From the NCBI GenBank assembly GCA_024639165.1, contig JAHEIX010000005.1:1-64000 (forward strand): DNA of 64,000 nt, read 5' to 3'. Source of the DNA: UBA7446 sp024639165. Its GTDB lineage: Bacteria > Bacteroidota > Bacteroidia > Flavobacteriales > Flavobacteriaceae. Of the stretch, positions 43,974 through 52,704 are shown one piece after another; positions within the stretch are counted from its first letter, which is position 1; each line of letters begins with the position of its first letter. The position numbers and the translations under genes are program-made. The notes below the pieces were generated by a model. It was not told the DNA's origin and did no database searches. It saw nothing but the letters and a program-made list of their open reading frames with translations.

Positions 43974-46826
43974 ATGCCAAAGAAAAAAGACCTTAACAGT
44001 ATCCTAATTATCGGCTCCGGCCCCATTATCATCGGCCAAGCTTGTGAATTCGATTATTCCGGCTCACAATCCCTCCGTTCTTTGAGAGAGGACGGTATCG
44101 AAACCATACTCATCAACTCCAATCCCGCAACTATCATGACCGATCCATCTATGGCCGATCATGTTTATTTGTTGCCACTCACCACAAAATCTATTATTCA
44201 AATTTTGAAGGAGCACCCGCATATTGATGCGGTACTGCCTACTATGGGTGGTCAAACTGCTCTTAATTTGTGTATTGAAGCAGACGAAAAAGGCATTTGG
44301 AAAGATTTTGATGTAAAGTTGATAGGTGTTAATATTGATGCTATTAACATTACTGAAGACCGCGAAAAGTTCCGTGAGCTTATGGAAAAAATTGACGTTC
44401 CTATGGCGCCACAAGCCACAGCAACCTCATTCCTGAAAGGAAAAGAAATTGCCCAAGAATTTGGTTTCCCTCTTTGTATTCGTGCTTCCTACACCCTTGG
44501 AGGTGCTGGTGCTGCCATTGTTTATGATGAAAATGACTTTGAAGAACTGCTTAGACGTGGTTTAGAAATATCTCCCATACATGAGGTCATGATTGACAAA
44601 GCCATGATGGGGTGGAAAGAATACGAATTGGAACTTCTTCGTGATAATAACGATAATGTGGTAATCATCTGTTCTATTGAGAATATGGATCCTATGGGTA
44701 TTCATACGGGTGACTCCATAACCGTGGCGCCAGCCATGACGCTTTCCGATAAGACCTATCAGAAAATGCGAGATATGGCCATCAAGATGATGCGTAGCAT
44801 TGGTGACTTTGCCGGTGGTTGTAATGTGCAATTTGCTGTAAGCCCCGATGATAAAGAAGATATTATTGCCATTGAGATTAACCCACGTGTTTCGCGCTCT
44901 TCGGCATTGGCCAGTAAAGCAACTGGATATCCCATTGCCAAAGTGGCTACCAAGCTCGCTATTGGCTACCGGTTAGACGAGTTGGATAATCAGATTACCA
45001 AGTCTACCTCTGCCTTGTTTGAGCCAACACTCGATTATGTAATCGTTAAAATACCACGCTGGAATTTCGATAAGTTTGAAGGCTCTGACCGTACCCTAGG
45101 CTTGCAGATGAAAGCTGTTGGTGAGGTGATGGGTATTGGACGTTCGTTCCAAGAAGCCTTGCACAAAGCCACCCAGTCGCTTGAAATTAAGCGCAACGGA
45201 CTGGGCGCAGACGGTAAAGGCTATACAGATTACAATCAAATTATTGACAAGCTGACCCATGCCTCTTGGGATCGGGTATTTGTGATTTACGATGCCATTG
45301 CGATGGGCATCCCGCTAAGTCAGATCTACGATATCACCAAGATTGATATGTGGTACCTCAAGCAGTACGAGGAATTATTCAATTTACAAAAAGAAATTTC
45401 AAACTTTTCGATTGATACAATCGAAAAACCACTCTTGTTAGAAGCCAAGCAAAAAGGGTATGGCGACAGGCAAATTGCCCATATGCTGGGTTGTTTGGAA
45501 AGTGAGGTATACAAAAAGCGAGATACGATGAACATTCACCGTGTGTATAAGCTGGTGGATACCTGTGCTGCTGAATTTACAGCCAAGACACCGTATTACT
45601 ATTCCACTTTTGAAAGTACCATGGAAACTGCTGAGGGCAACTCGTATGTGCACAACGAGAGTGTGGTAAGCGACAAAAAGAAAGTAGTGGTATTGGGCTC
45701 TGGACCGAACAGAATTGGTCAGGGGATTGAATTTGATTACTGTTGCGTACACGGCGTATTGGCAGCTGCTGAAGCTGGGTATGAAACCATTATGATTAAC
45801 TGTAATCCTGAGACGGTTTCTACCGATTTTGACACGGCTGACAAGCTTTATTTTGAGCCTGTATTCTGGGAACATATCTACGATATTATCCGTCATGAAA
45901 AGCCCGAAGGTGTTATTGTACAGTTGGGTGGACAGACTGCCTTAAAACTAGCAGAGAAACTGGAGCGTTACGGCGTTAAAATCATGGGTACGAGCTTTGA
46001 ATCGTTAGACTTAGCTGAAGACCGTGGAAGTTTTTCTACACTACTCAAAGAAAACAACATTCCTTATCCAGAGTTTGGTGTTGCAGAAACTGCAGACGAA
46101 GCGCTTGCCTTGGCAGATCAATTGAGCTTCCCTATACTGGTGCGCCCGTCCTATGTATTGGGTGGTCAGGGGATGAAAATTGTCATCAACAAAGAAGAGC
46201 TGGTTAAGCACGTGGTGGATTTGTTGCACAAAATACCCAACAACAAGCTGCTGCTGGATCACTACCTAGACGGTGCCATAGAGGCCGAAGCAGATGCTAT
46301 TTGTGACGGAGAAGACGTTTATATCATCGGTATCATGGAACATATAGAACCCTGTGGTATTCACTCGGGTGATTCTAATGCGACCTTGCCTCCCTTTAAC
46401 TTAGGCGACTTTGTGATGCAGCAGATTAAGGACCACACCAGAAAGATTGCGCTATCGCTTAATACGGTTGGACTGATTAACATTCAGTTTGCCATCAAGA
46501 ATGACATCGTTTATATCATTGAAGCCAACCCCCGTGCATCGCGTACAGTTCCTTTTATCGCCAAAGCGTATAAGGAGCCTTATGTGAATTATGCCACCAA
46601 AGTAATGCTGGGCGACAAAAAAGTGAAGGACTTTGATTTTCAACCTGAACTAGATGGCTTTGCTATCAAGCAACCGGTTTTTTCATTTAATAAATTCCCG
46701 AACGTGGACAAGGCATTAGGCCCAGAGATGAAGAGTACTGGTGAAAGCATCTTGTTTATCGACAGTTTGAAGGATGATGCCTTTTATGAGCTGTACGGAC
46801 GCCGCAAGATGTACTTGAGCAAGTAG
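43974..46826 (+). CDS. carB: Carbamoyl-phosphate synthase large subunit (short form)
   Basis: CarB uses ammonia from CarA, bicarbonate and two ATP to form carbamoyl phosphate. The two homologous synthetase halves are visible: IIGSGPIIIGQACEFDYSG near residue 13 and VLGSGPNRIGQGIEFDYCC near 570, each followed by ATP-grasp segments (IRASYTLGGAGAAI and VRPSYVLGGQGMKIV). At 950 residues it lacks the roughly 120-residue C-terminal allosteric MGS-like domain of the E. coli enzyme, as I recall for other flavobacteria. ATG 43974 is preferred over 43965 because the family begins PKKKDL. carA is at 2874. Confidence 0.95.
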   Translation: MPKKKDLNSILIIGSGPIIIGQACEFDYSGSQSLRSLREDGIETILINSNPATIMTDPSMADHVYLLPLTTKSIIQILKEHPHIDAVLPTMGGQTALNLCIEADEKGIWKDFDVKLIGVNIDAINITEDREKFRELMEKIDVPMAPQATATSFLKGKEIAQEFGFPLCIRASYTLGGAGAAIVYDENDFEELLRRGLEISPIHEVMIDKAMMGWKEYELELLRDNNDNVVIICSIENMDPMGIHTGDSITVAPAMTLSDKTYQKMRDMAIKMMRSIGDFAGGCNVQFAVSPDDKEDIIAIEINPRVSRSSALASKATGYPIAKVATKLAIGYRLDELDNQITKSTSALFEPTLDYVIVKIPRWNFDKFEGSDRTLGLQMKAVGEVMGIGRSFQEALHKATQSLEIKRNGLGADGKGYTDYNQIIDKLTHASWDRVFVIYDAIAMGIPLSQIYDITKIDMWYLKQYEELFNLQKEISNFSIDTIEKPLLLEAKQKGYGDRQIAHMLGCLESEVYKKRDTMNIHRVYKLVDTCAAEFTAKTPYYYSTFESTMETAEGNSYVHNESVVSDKKKVVVLGSGPNRIGQGIEFDYCCVHGVLAAAEAGYETIMINCNPETVSTDFDTADKLYFEPVFWEHIYDIIRHEKPEGVIVQLGGQTALKLAEKLERYGVKIMGTSFESLDLAEDRGSFSTLLKENNIPYPEFGVAETADEALALADQLSFPILVRPSYVLGGQGMKIVINKEELVKHVVDLLHKIPNNKLLLDHYLDGAIEAEADAICDGEDVYIIGIMEHIEPCGIHSGDSNATLPPFNLGDFVMQQIKDHTRKIALSLNTVGLINIQFAIKNDIVYIIEANPRASRTVPFIAKAYKEPYVNYATKVMLGDKKVKDFDFQPELDGFAIKQPVFSFNKFPNVDKALGPEMKSTGESILFIDSLKDDAFYELYGRRKMYLSK

Positions 46827-46869
46827 GAAATAGCTGATTTTCACGTATATTTAGACAAACATTATTTTA

Positions 46870-47979
46870 ATGGAATGGATTCCTGTACTTGTTGTTGTAT
46901 TGGCACTGGTGGTCTTTTATTTTATAAGCCAAAAGAACCAGTCAGCGGGTGTGTCCAACGAATTTTTGATACAGCTCAATGCGCAGTTGCGCGAAGAGAT
47001 ACAAGGTATTCGAAAAGAAACAGATGCCAATGCGAAAGAAACACGCGTGGAATTGGAGCAGAAGCTCGACAACATCACCAAAGGCATAAGCGATTATCAG
47101 CGCTCTTCTAACCAATCTATAACCCAGCAGTTTGCAGAGTCTAAAAAGGCCATAACTGATGTAACCAAAGCCTTGTCAGAAATCAAGGGTACCAATGAGC
47201 AGGTATTGAGTTTTGCCAACCAAATGAAAACCTTGGAGAAGATATTGGGCAATTCCAAGCAGCGAGGAATTTTGGGCGAAATACAGCTCGAAAACCTGTT
47301 GGCTAACGTATTGCCACCGGAATTATTTGTGATGCAACATGGTTTTTCGAACGGAGAAATGGTTGATGCTATTGTTAAAGTAGGAGATTTTATCATACCC
47401 ATAGATGCCAAATTCTCTTTGGACAACTACAACAAAATGGTAGAAAGCAGCGATCCTGATGCGATAAAAGCCCTGGAGCAATCGTTTAAGAGCGATATTA
47501 AAAAGCGCATAGACGAAACGGCTAAATACATACGTCCCAACGAAACCACCACCGATTATGCCTATATGTTTATCCCTGCCGATGGTCTTTATCAAGACTT
47601 GCTCAACTCTAGGGTAGGATCATTGAAAATTAATTCACGCGATTTGGTGTCTTATGCCTATGAAAAAAAGGTAATGATCGTTTCGCCCATGAGCTTGTTT
47701 CCAATGTTGCAGATAACGGTAAAGGCACTGCACAATCTCAAAATTGAAAACTCCATTCAGGATATTTTGAGCAATGTAGAAAAGCTTGGCAAGCACCTCA
47801 ACGCCTTTGAGGACGTACACGGCCGCTTAGGCAGAACCATAGGTACGGTTGTAAACCAATACAACGATGCATCACGGGAATTTAAAAAGATTGACAAGGA
47901 CATCATTCGCCTGGCAGGGGAAGAAAACGCCTTAGACTACCAAGTAACAGCTCTAGACCGCCCTGCTGCCGAGGAGTAG
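46870..47979 (+). CDS. rmuC: DNA recombination protein RmuC homolog
   Basis: RmuC-family proteins have a nuclease-like core and limit sequence inversions or affect recombination. The 369-residue protein has an N-terminal membrane helix (residues 4-20), a long coiled coil (about 30-125), and the RmuC core with RGILGEIQLENLLANVLP near 136, DFIIPIDAKFSLDNY near 174 and DYAYMFIPADGLYQDLL near 229. It follows carB by 43 bases. Downstream lies the AT-rich islet with the HEPN-like gene. Confidence 0.92.
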   Translation: MEWIPVLVVVLALVVFYFISQKNQSAGVSNEFLIQLNAQLREEIQGIRKETDANAKETRVELEQKLDNITKGISDYQRSSNQSITQQFAESKKAITDVTKALSEIKGTNEQVLSFANQMKTLEKILGNSKQRGILGEIQLENLLANVLPPELFVMQHGFSNGEMVDAIVKVGDFIIPIDAKFSLDNYNKMVESSDPDAIKALEQSFKSDIKKRIDETAKYIRPNETTTDYAYMFIPADGLYQDLLNSRVGSLKINSRDLVSYAYEKKVMIVSPMSLFPMLQITVKALHNLKIENSIQDILSNVEKLGKHLNAFEDVHGRLGRTIGTVVNQYNDASREFKKIDKDIIRLAGEENALDYQVTALDRPAAEE

Positions 47980-47992
47980 GGTGTGCTGTGTT

Positions 47993-48063
47993 AACAGCTG
48001 AAATAAGGGTTTTCAGAAGCCTGTCTTGAGCTTGGCTCGCGTGAGCCTCGCCGAACAGCTGAA
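47993..48063. repeat. Short direct repeats and hairpin after rmuC
   Basis: AACAGCTGAA occurs at 47993-48002 and again at 48054-48063, and between them GGCTC-GCGT-GAGCC (48034-48047) forms a perfect hairpin. The stretch is more GC-rich than the islet that follows. It could be an rmuC terminator remnant or a REP-like intergenic repeat; without the whole genome I cannot tell. Confidence 0.4.
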
Positions 48064-48099
48064 GGGTAGGCGAGAGCAGCGCCATTACTTATAGCCATT

Positions 48100-49414
48100 G
48101 TTGTGTGGCGTATTTTTTTAGAGTTCTTCCGAACTTCCGATTACTATTTTTTCTGCAATTATTCTCATTAGGATAATCTCTCTTGATAATTCCTTATCGT
48201 GTTTGAATGGTAAATACTTTGTTTTATCTGTATCCTTACTGTGAACAATTGAATTTCTTGTTTTATAAATTCTCTCTCTTAAATTTTTTAAAATAGCTTG
48301 TCTTTCTTCTTCAAAATTAACTCTGTTGCCTTTTGAAAACGAAACTTCATTTGTTTTATAGTATTCAAGTAAACTTGAGTCATAAGTTCCAATTTCATCT
48401 TTTAATTCGTCAAAGTCAATGATAAATTTTTCAAGAACAAGCCTTAAAGCTTCAGGTTCGTTTATTTGAAATTCTTCATTCATATATCGTAGTTTGTCTT
48501 GTACTATTTTGACTAAAGAATTTAAGTCTTTTGTCCTCTTATATGAAAATGAAGGTGCTGTTAATTTATCTTGAACTGATTTAATTAATTCTTCGTTATA
48601 TATTTTCTCGAAGAAATGTTCTAAAATGTGATAGAAAGATAAAAATTGTAAATCCGCACTTTCAGCTGAAATACCTTTTTGATAAAACAGAATTAAATCT
48701 TGTTGATATCGTCTTTTTGGTGCTTCAATATCCTCAATTCGTGCTCTTCTAATTCGTCCAATTCTTACTGTTCTGCTAAAATATTTTATAATATTTGTAG
48801 GTAAGAATGATAAGTCTGTGTTAAAACCAATTGTAAATAAGAAGCTAGAACTATTATTCTCAAATTCCTTTAATGATTTTTCAGCTTCTGAAGTAATTTG
48901 AAGAGTTCTAAATCTTGGGATAATTTCTTTAAGTATATCGAAAAGCTCAATATTTTTTTCCTCTTGTTCATCTCGTCCTCTATGATACATTCGATTTCTC
49001 AACCTATGTAACATAATTGGTCTTGATAATCCTTCATTCTTTGCTAAATCATAAAGGTTTTTTATAAAAAACAAAAGGTACTCATTTGAAGGTACGCCTA
49101 ATGAATAATTTATTTTATTGACGTGGTCTTCTTTACATATTTCATCTCGTCCACCGTAATAAATTCGATTACTGTTTGACAAAAGAACTTCATAACTTTT
49201 GGTACTGTAAATTTCAAAACCATCTATCGAATTTAGTCCATCTAATTTTTCACAAGTTTCTCTAAAAAGCTTTTTCTTCAGCCTAAACTCAATATCTTCA
49301 AATTTATAGTATTGGTAATGATTGGTGTCCCTTTCAGTCGCAAATCTGAAAAGTTCCTCAATAGCTTTATTAAATTCTGATAATTTCATTGGCTGGTTTT
49401 ATATGACACACAAC
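48100..49414. other. AT-rich gene islet bounded by inverted GTTGTGTG repeats
   Basis: GTTGTGTG at 48100-48107 and its complement CACACAAC at 49407-49414 flank exactly one gene, the HEPN-like CDS. Sampled by hand, bases 48241-48300 have 13 G+C of 60, against 27 of 60 in the lysA stretch 50041-50100. The unit separates rmuC from lysA. An 8-bp match can occur by chance, so the boundary is a suggestion. Confidence 0.4.
48118..49389 (-). CDS. HEPN-domain-like protein, possible solitary RNase/defence gene
   Basis: I cannot name this 423-residue protein, but its C-terminal third looks like an ApeA-type HEPN domain. It has a helix with QFLSFYHILEHFFE near residues 248-261, then the RNase-type R-N-x3-H motif (Arg 378, Asn 379, His 383) and a final helix MRIIAEKIV. 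A second R-N-x3-H motif occurs at Arg 131-His 136 in a separate N-terminal helical region. HEPN proteins with this motif often cleave RNA in abortive phage defence or toxin-antitoxin systems. No antitoxin gene is adjacent. Base composition is much more AT-rich than the neighbours, which suggests transfer. Confidence 0.6.
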   Translation of the reverse strand: MKLSEFNKAIEELFRFATERDTNHYQYYKFEDIEFRLKKKLFRETCEKLDGLNSIDGFEIYSTKSYEVLLSNSNRIYYGGRDEICKEDHVNKINYSLGVPSNEYLLFFIKNLYDLAKNEGLSRPIMLHRLRNRMYHRGRDEQEEKNIELFDILKEIIPRFRTLQITSEAEKSLKEFENNSSSFLFTIGFNTDLSFLPTNIIKYFSRTVRIGRIRRARIEDIEAPKRRYQQDLILFYQKGISAESADLQFLSFYHILEHFFEKIYNEELIKSVQDKLTAPSFSYKRTKDLNSLVKIVQDKLRYMNEEFQINEPEALRLVLEKFIIDFDELKDEIGTYDSSLLEYYKTNEVSFSKGNRVNFEEERQAILKNLRERIYKTRNSIVHSKDTDKTKYLPFKHDKELSREIILMRIIAEKIVIGSSEEL

Positions 49415-49417
49415 GTC

Positions 49418-49466
49418 TGGATATACGAATGTTGTATAACCAACTTTTATGCGGTTCGTATATCCA
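49418..49466. repeat. Large hairpin upstream of the HEPN-like gene
   Basis: TGGATATACGAA (49418-49429) and TTCGTATATCCA (49455-49466) are perfect 12-bp inverted arms around a 25-base loop that contains a smaller GTTG/CAAC stem. It lies between lysA and the HEPN-like start. Options are a lysA transcript end, an operator, or a recombination-site relic resembling a folded attC. Confidence 0.5.
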
Positions 49467-49571
49467 AAACTCCCAAATCTGTAAAAAGTAAAAAAAAGCG
49501 AATTCGGCTAAGTCTGTTTAAACAAATTTGGGGTTTGTCTATCACTAAAATAACAAAAAATAAATAATGGA

Positions 49572-50792
49572 TTAGGCCTCAACGGCATCAAAAGCCATCA
49601 CCACTTGGTTTTTGACCAAATCGTTAAAACTTTCTGCTTGGCGAATCAGGTGTGCTTCGCCGTTGTGCCATAGCACTTCGGCAGGACGGTAGCGTGAGTT
49701 GTAGTTACTCGCCATCGTGAAGCAATAGGCGCCTGCATTGTGAAAACACAACACGTCTCCCTCGCTGATTTCTGCAATCTTGCGGTTGTTGGCAAAGGTG
49801 TCGGTCTCGCAGATATACCCCACAACAGAATAAAAACGCTCCCTGCCCTCTGGATTGGAGATGTTTTCAATGCGGTGCTGTGCACCATAAAGCATGGGGC
49901 GTATCAAGTGGTTAAAGCCACTGTTTACCTGTGCAAATACCGTCGAAGTGGTTTGTTTAACCGAATTCACAGATGTAAGGAAATAACCCGCTTGGGATAC
50001 TAAAAATTTACCCGGCTCAAAGGCCAAAACCAGATCTTTGCCGTATTCTGCGCAAAAGTCATTAAAGCGAACACTTAGTTTCTCGCCCAACTCCTCTATG
50101 TTGGTCTCGTTATCGCCTGGCTTATAGGGTACTTTAAACCCACTGCCAAAGTCCAAAAATTCCAAGTCCTTAAACTGCCGCGCTGTGTCAAAAAGAATTT
50201 CTGCAGCATGTAAGAACACGTCTATGTCTAAAATGTCACTCCCGGTATGCATGTGCACGCCGTTGATGTTCATTCCTGTGTTTTCAACAATACGCAATAC
50301 GTGCGGCATCTGGTGGATGCTAATCCCAAACTTAGAATCGATATGTCCTACAGAAATGTTGGCATTTCCGCCCGCCATGATGTGTGGGTTGATACGAATG
50401 CATACAGGCACCGTTGGATGTGCCGTACCAAACTGTTCCAATACAGAGAGGTTGTCTATGTTAATCTGTACGCCAAGGGTTGCTACCTCTTCTATTTCAG
50501 AAAGGGAAACGCCATTGGGTGTAAAGATGATTTCTTTTGGGGGTACACCAGCCTCAAGGCCCAGTTGTACTTCTTGAATGGATACGGTATCCAATCCTGC
50601 ACCTAAATGATGCATCCATTTGAGTACGCTAAGGTTTGAAAGTGCTTTGACGGCATAGTTAATGCGCAACCGGGGAACTGCACTAAATGCCTTGGTCAAT
50701 CGGTTGTATTGCGCCTCCATGGCATGAGCGTCATATACGTATATAGGACTGCCATGTGTATGTGCTATCTGTACTAAATCTTGGTGCTGCAT
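49572..50792 (-). CDS. lysA: Diaminopimelate decarboxylase
   Basis: LysA decarboxylates meso-diaminopimelate to lysine using PLP. The 406-residue alanine-racemase-fold enzyme has the PLP lysine in INYAVKALSN near residue 46, HMHTGSDILD near 183, the phosphate-binding EFLDFGSGFKVPY near 208-220, and the active-site Cys region YICETDTFANNRK with the second-subunit loop CFHNAGAYCFTMASNYN. ATG 50792 is chosen; a longer start at 50894 adds an unrelated hydrophobic stretch that crosses the promoter. Confidence 0.93.
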   Translation of the reverse strand: MQHQDLVQIAHTHGSPIYVYDAHAMEAQYNRLTKAFSAVPRLRINYAVKALSNLSVLKWMHHLGAGLDTVSIQEVQLGLEAGVPPKEIIFTPNGVSLSEIEEVATLGVQINIDNLSVLEQFGTAHPTVPVCIRINPHIMAGGNANISVGHIDSKFGISIHQMPHVLRIVENTGMNINGVHMHTGSDILDIDVFLHAAEILFDTARQFKDLEFLDFGSGFKVPYKPGDNETNIEELGEKLSVRFNDFCAEYGKDLVLAFEPGKFLVSQAGYFLTSVNSVKQTTSTVFAQVNSGFNHLIRPMLYGAQHRIENISNPEGRERFYSVVGYICETDTFANNRKIAEISEGDVLCFHNAGAYCFTMASNYNSRYRPAEVLWHNGEAHLIRQAESFNDLVKNQVVMAFDAVEA

Positions 50793-50807
50793 CACATTAG
50801 TTTTGCG

Positions 50808-50815
50808 CAAATGTA
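50808..50815 (-). promoter_or_regulatory. lysA -7 box
   Basis: TACATTTG on the minus strand fits the consensus and lies 15 bases before ATG 50792, which supports the shorter start. No -33 TTG was seen. Confidence 0.55.
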
Positions 50816-50932
50816 AGTTTTTAGGACGTGCTGTAAGAAGTATAAAGCGAAATATATTAAAAATAAAACAAGATGTTATAAATATAACAAACAAGTTTTG
50901 TGTTAGGGTGGTTATAAGCTCGATTGATTGCC

Positions 50933-50940
50933 TATTTTTG
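50933..50940 (+). promoter_or_regulatory. sucC -7 box
   Basis: TATTTTTG fits the consensus and lies 19 bases before the sucC ATG, divergent from lysA. Confidence 0.55.
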
Positions 50941-50959
50941 CATAGAATAATTTATACCC

Positions 50960-52150
50960 ATGAACGTACATGAATACCAAGGAAAAGAGATTTTAGCCAA
51001 GTTTGGCGTTGGCGTACAGCGCGGAATAGTTGCTGCAACCCCAGAGGAAGCAACGGCCGCAGCAAAGCAATTAACCGAAGAAACGGGAACCGGCTGGCAT
51101 GTAATTAAAGCGCAGGTGCATGCGGGAGGTCGCGGAAAAGGAGGCGGGGTAAAGCTTGCAAAGTCCTTGGATGAAGTAGCGCGTATTTCTAATGAAATTA
51201 TCGGTATGCAGTTGGTAACCCCACAAACCTCTGCTGAAGGTAAAAAAGTACACCAAGTGCTTATTGCGGAAGATGTCTATTATCCGGGCGATTCGGAGCC
51301 GGAAGAAATTTACATTTCGGTCTTGCTCAACCGTACTACTGGGCGTAACATGATTATGTATTCTACAGAAGGTGGAATGGATATTGAAAAAGTAGCCGAA
51401 GAAACCCCCGAACTTATTTTTACAGAAGAAATTGATCCAACTGTAGGCTTGTTGCCTTTTCAGGCCCGTAAGGTTGCTTTTAATCTTGGGCTTTCCGGTC
51501 TTGCATTCAAAGGCATGGTAAAATTTGTATCGTCCTTATATAAGGCCTATATAGGTGCAGATGCTGCCTTGTTTGAAATCAATCCCGTGCTAAAAACTTC
51601 AGACAATAAGATTATTGCGGTTGATGCCAAGGTAACGCTAGATGACAATGCCTTATTCCGTCATCCTGATTTTGCAGCAATGCGTGATATCCGTGAAGAA
51701 AACCCAACCGATGTTGCTGCTCGTGAAGTAGGACTTAATTACGTGCAGTTGGATGGTAATGTAGGTTGTATGGTAAACGGTGCTGGACTTGCGATGGCTA
51801 CCATGGATTTAATCAAGCAAGCTGGGGGCGATCCAGCCAACTTTCTAGATGTAGGGGGTACGGCCGATGCTGCTCGTGTGGAAGCTGCTTTCCGAATCAT
51901 TTTACAAGACCCTAAGGTAAAGGCTATTTTGGTCAATATCTTTGGCGGTATTGTGCGTTGTGATCGTGTAGCCCAAGGAATTGTAGATGCCTACAAGAAT
52001 ATGGGTGATGCAATTCAAGTGCCCATCATCGTGCGCTTACAAGGAACCAATGCTGACATTGCAAAACAGCTTATTGACGACTCCGGTTTGGAAGTGCAGA
52101 GTGCCATTTTATTCCAAGAAGCTGCCGACAAGGTGCAAGAAGTACTCTGA
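50960..52150 (+). CDS. sucC: Succinyl-CoA synthetase beta subunit
   Basis: SucC forms the nucleotide-binding subunit of the TCA-cycle enzyme that makes ATP or GTP from succinyl-CoA. The 396-residue protein starts MNVHEYQGKEILAKFGV, with an ATP-grasp domain (KAQVHAGGRGKGGGVKLA near 50) and a C-terminal ligase domain with GGTADAARVEAAF and LVNIFGGIVRCDRVAQGI. The alpha-subunit gene sucD is not downstream, which is usual in flavobacteria. It is divergent from lysA. Confidence 0.96.
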   Translation: MNVHEYQGKEILAKFGVGVQRGIVAATPEEATAAAKQLTEETGTGWHVIKAQVHAGGRGKGGGVKLAKSLDEVARISNEIIGMQLVTPQTSAEGKKVHQVLIAEDVYYPGDSEPEEIYISVLLNRTTGRNMIMYSTEGGMDIEKVAEETPELIFTEEIDPTVGLLPFQARKVAFNLGLSGLAFKGMVKFVSSLYKAYIGADAALFEINPVLKTSDNKIIAVDAKVTLDDNALFRHPDFAAMRDIREENPTDVAAREVGLNYVQLDGNVGCMVNGAGLAMATMDLIKQAGGDPANFLDVGGTADAARVEAAFRIILQDPKVKAILVNIFGGIVRCDRVAQGIVDAYKNMGDAIQVPIIVRLQGTNADIAKQLIDDSGLEVQSAILFQEAADKVQEVL

Positions 52151-52263
52151 TAATTGTCAATATGTCAGCTTTAAACAATCAAATACAGACATAATGTCAG
52201 TATAATTTGATTGGTATATAAATTGCCATGGTTTAGGTGTATAACATTTAAAAACCTAACATC
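52151..52263 (+). promoter_or_regulatory. hsp20 control region with sigma-54-type promoter and TGTCA sites
   Basis: TTGG-TATATAAA-TTGC (52211-52226) has the exact GG-N10-GC spacing of a sigma-54 -24/-12 promoter. Upstream, TGTCA occurs at 52155, 52163 and 52195, the last within the palindrome GACAT-A-ATGTC (52188-52198); such sites could bind an enhancer-type activator. The predicted start of transcription near 52238 leaves a short leader before ATG 52264. No TAnnTTTG box is near the gene. Confidence 0.6.
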
Positions 52264-52692
52264 ATGAATTTAATACGAAGAACATCAAATCCTTTATTTC
52301 CATCCTTATTAGATGAATTTTTTGGTAGCGACACACCCTTTTCAGGTTTGTCCAGCCGTTCTCATGTTCCATCTGTGAACATATCGGAAACGGACACAAA
52401 TTTTGAACTGGCACTGGCTGCTCCTGGCAAAACGCGCAAGGATTTTAATGTGGAGTTAGACGATCATGTGTTGACAGTTTCAAGTGAATCCAAACATGAG
52501 GATGAGTCAAAGACCGATCAATACACAAGACGTGAGTTCCGTTACGATAATTTCCAACGCAGTTTTAGATTGCCAGAAACCGTAGATACGGCAGGCATCA
52601 AGGCCAAGTACGACAATGGTATTTTGACCATTACCCTGCCCAAACATGAGGAAGCCATTCCAGAACCCAAAAAACAAATTGAGATAAAGTAA
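52264..52692 (+). CDS. Small heat-shock protein, Hsp20 family
   Basis: Hsp20 proteins hold unfolding proteins in solution under stress. The 142-residue protein has an N-terminal region with FPSLLDEFFG, an alpha-crystallin domain (about 36-130) with VNISETDTNFELALAAPG, LTVSSESKHE and the C-terminal AKYDNGILTITLPK, and a short tail. It is preceded by a sigma-54-type promoter rather than the usual -7 box. Its stop is 12 bases from the uvrB stop on the other strand. Confidence 0.95.
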   Translation: MNLIRRTSNPLFPSLLDEFFGSDTPFSGLSSRSHVPSVNISETDTNFELALAAPGKTRKDFNVELDDHVLTVSSESKHEDESKTDQYTRREFRYDNFQRSFRLPETVDTAGIKAKYDNGILTITLPKHEEAIPEPKKQIEIK

Positions 52693-52704
52693 GCTGAATA
52701 ACAG

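Noticed and set aside
48100..49466. A true integron cassette with attC site
   Set aside because: The hairpin and flanking repeats are suggestive, but I cannot match the full conserved core-site sequences (RYYYAAC and GTTRRRY in the right order), and no integrase gene or second cassette is present.
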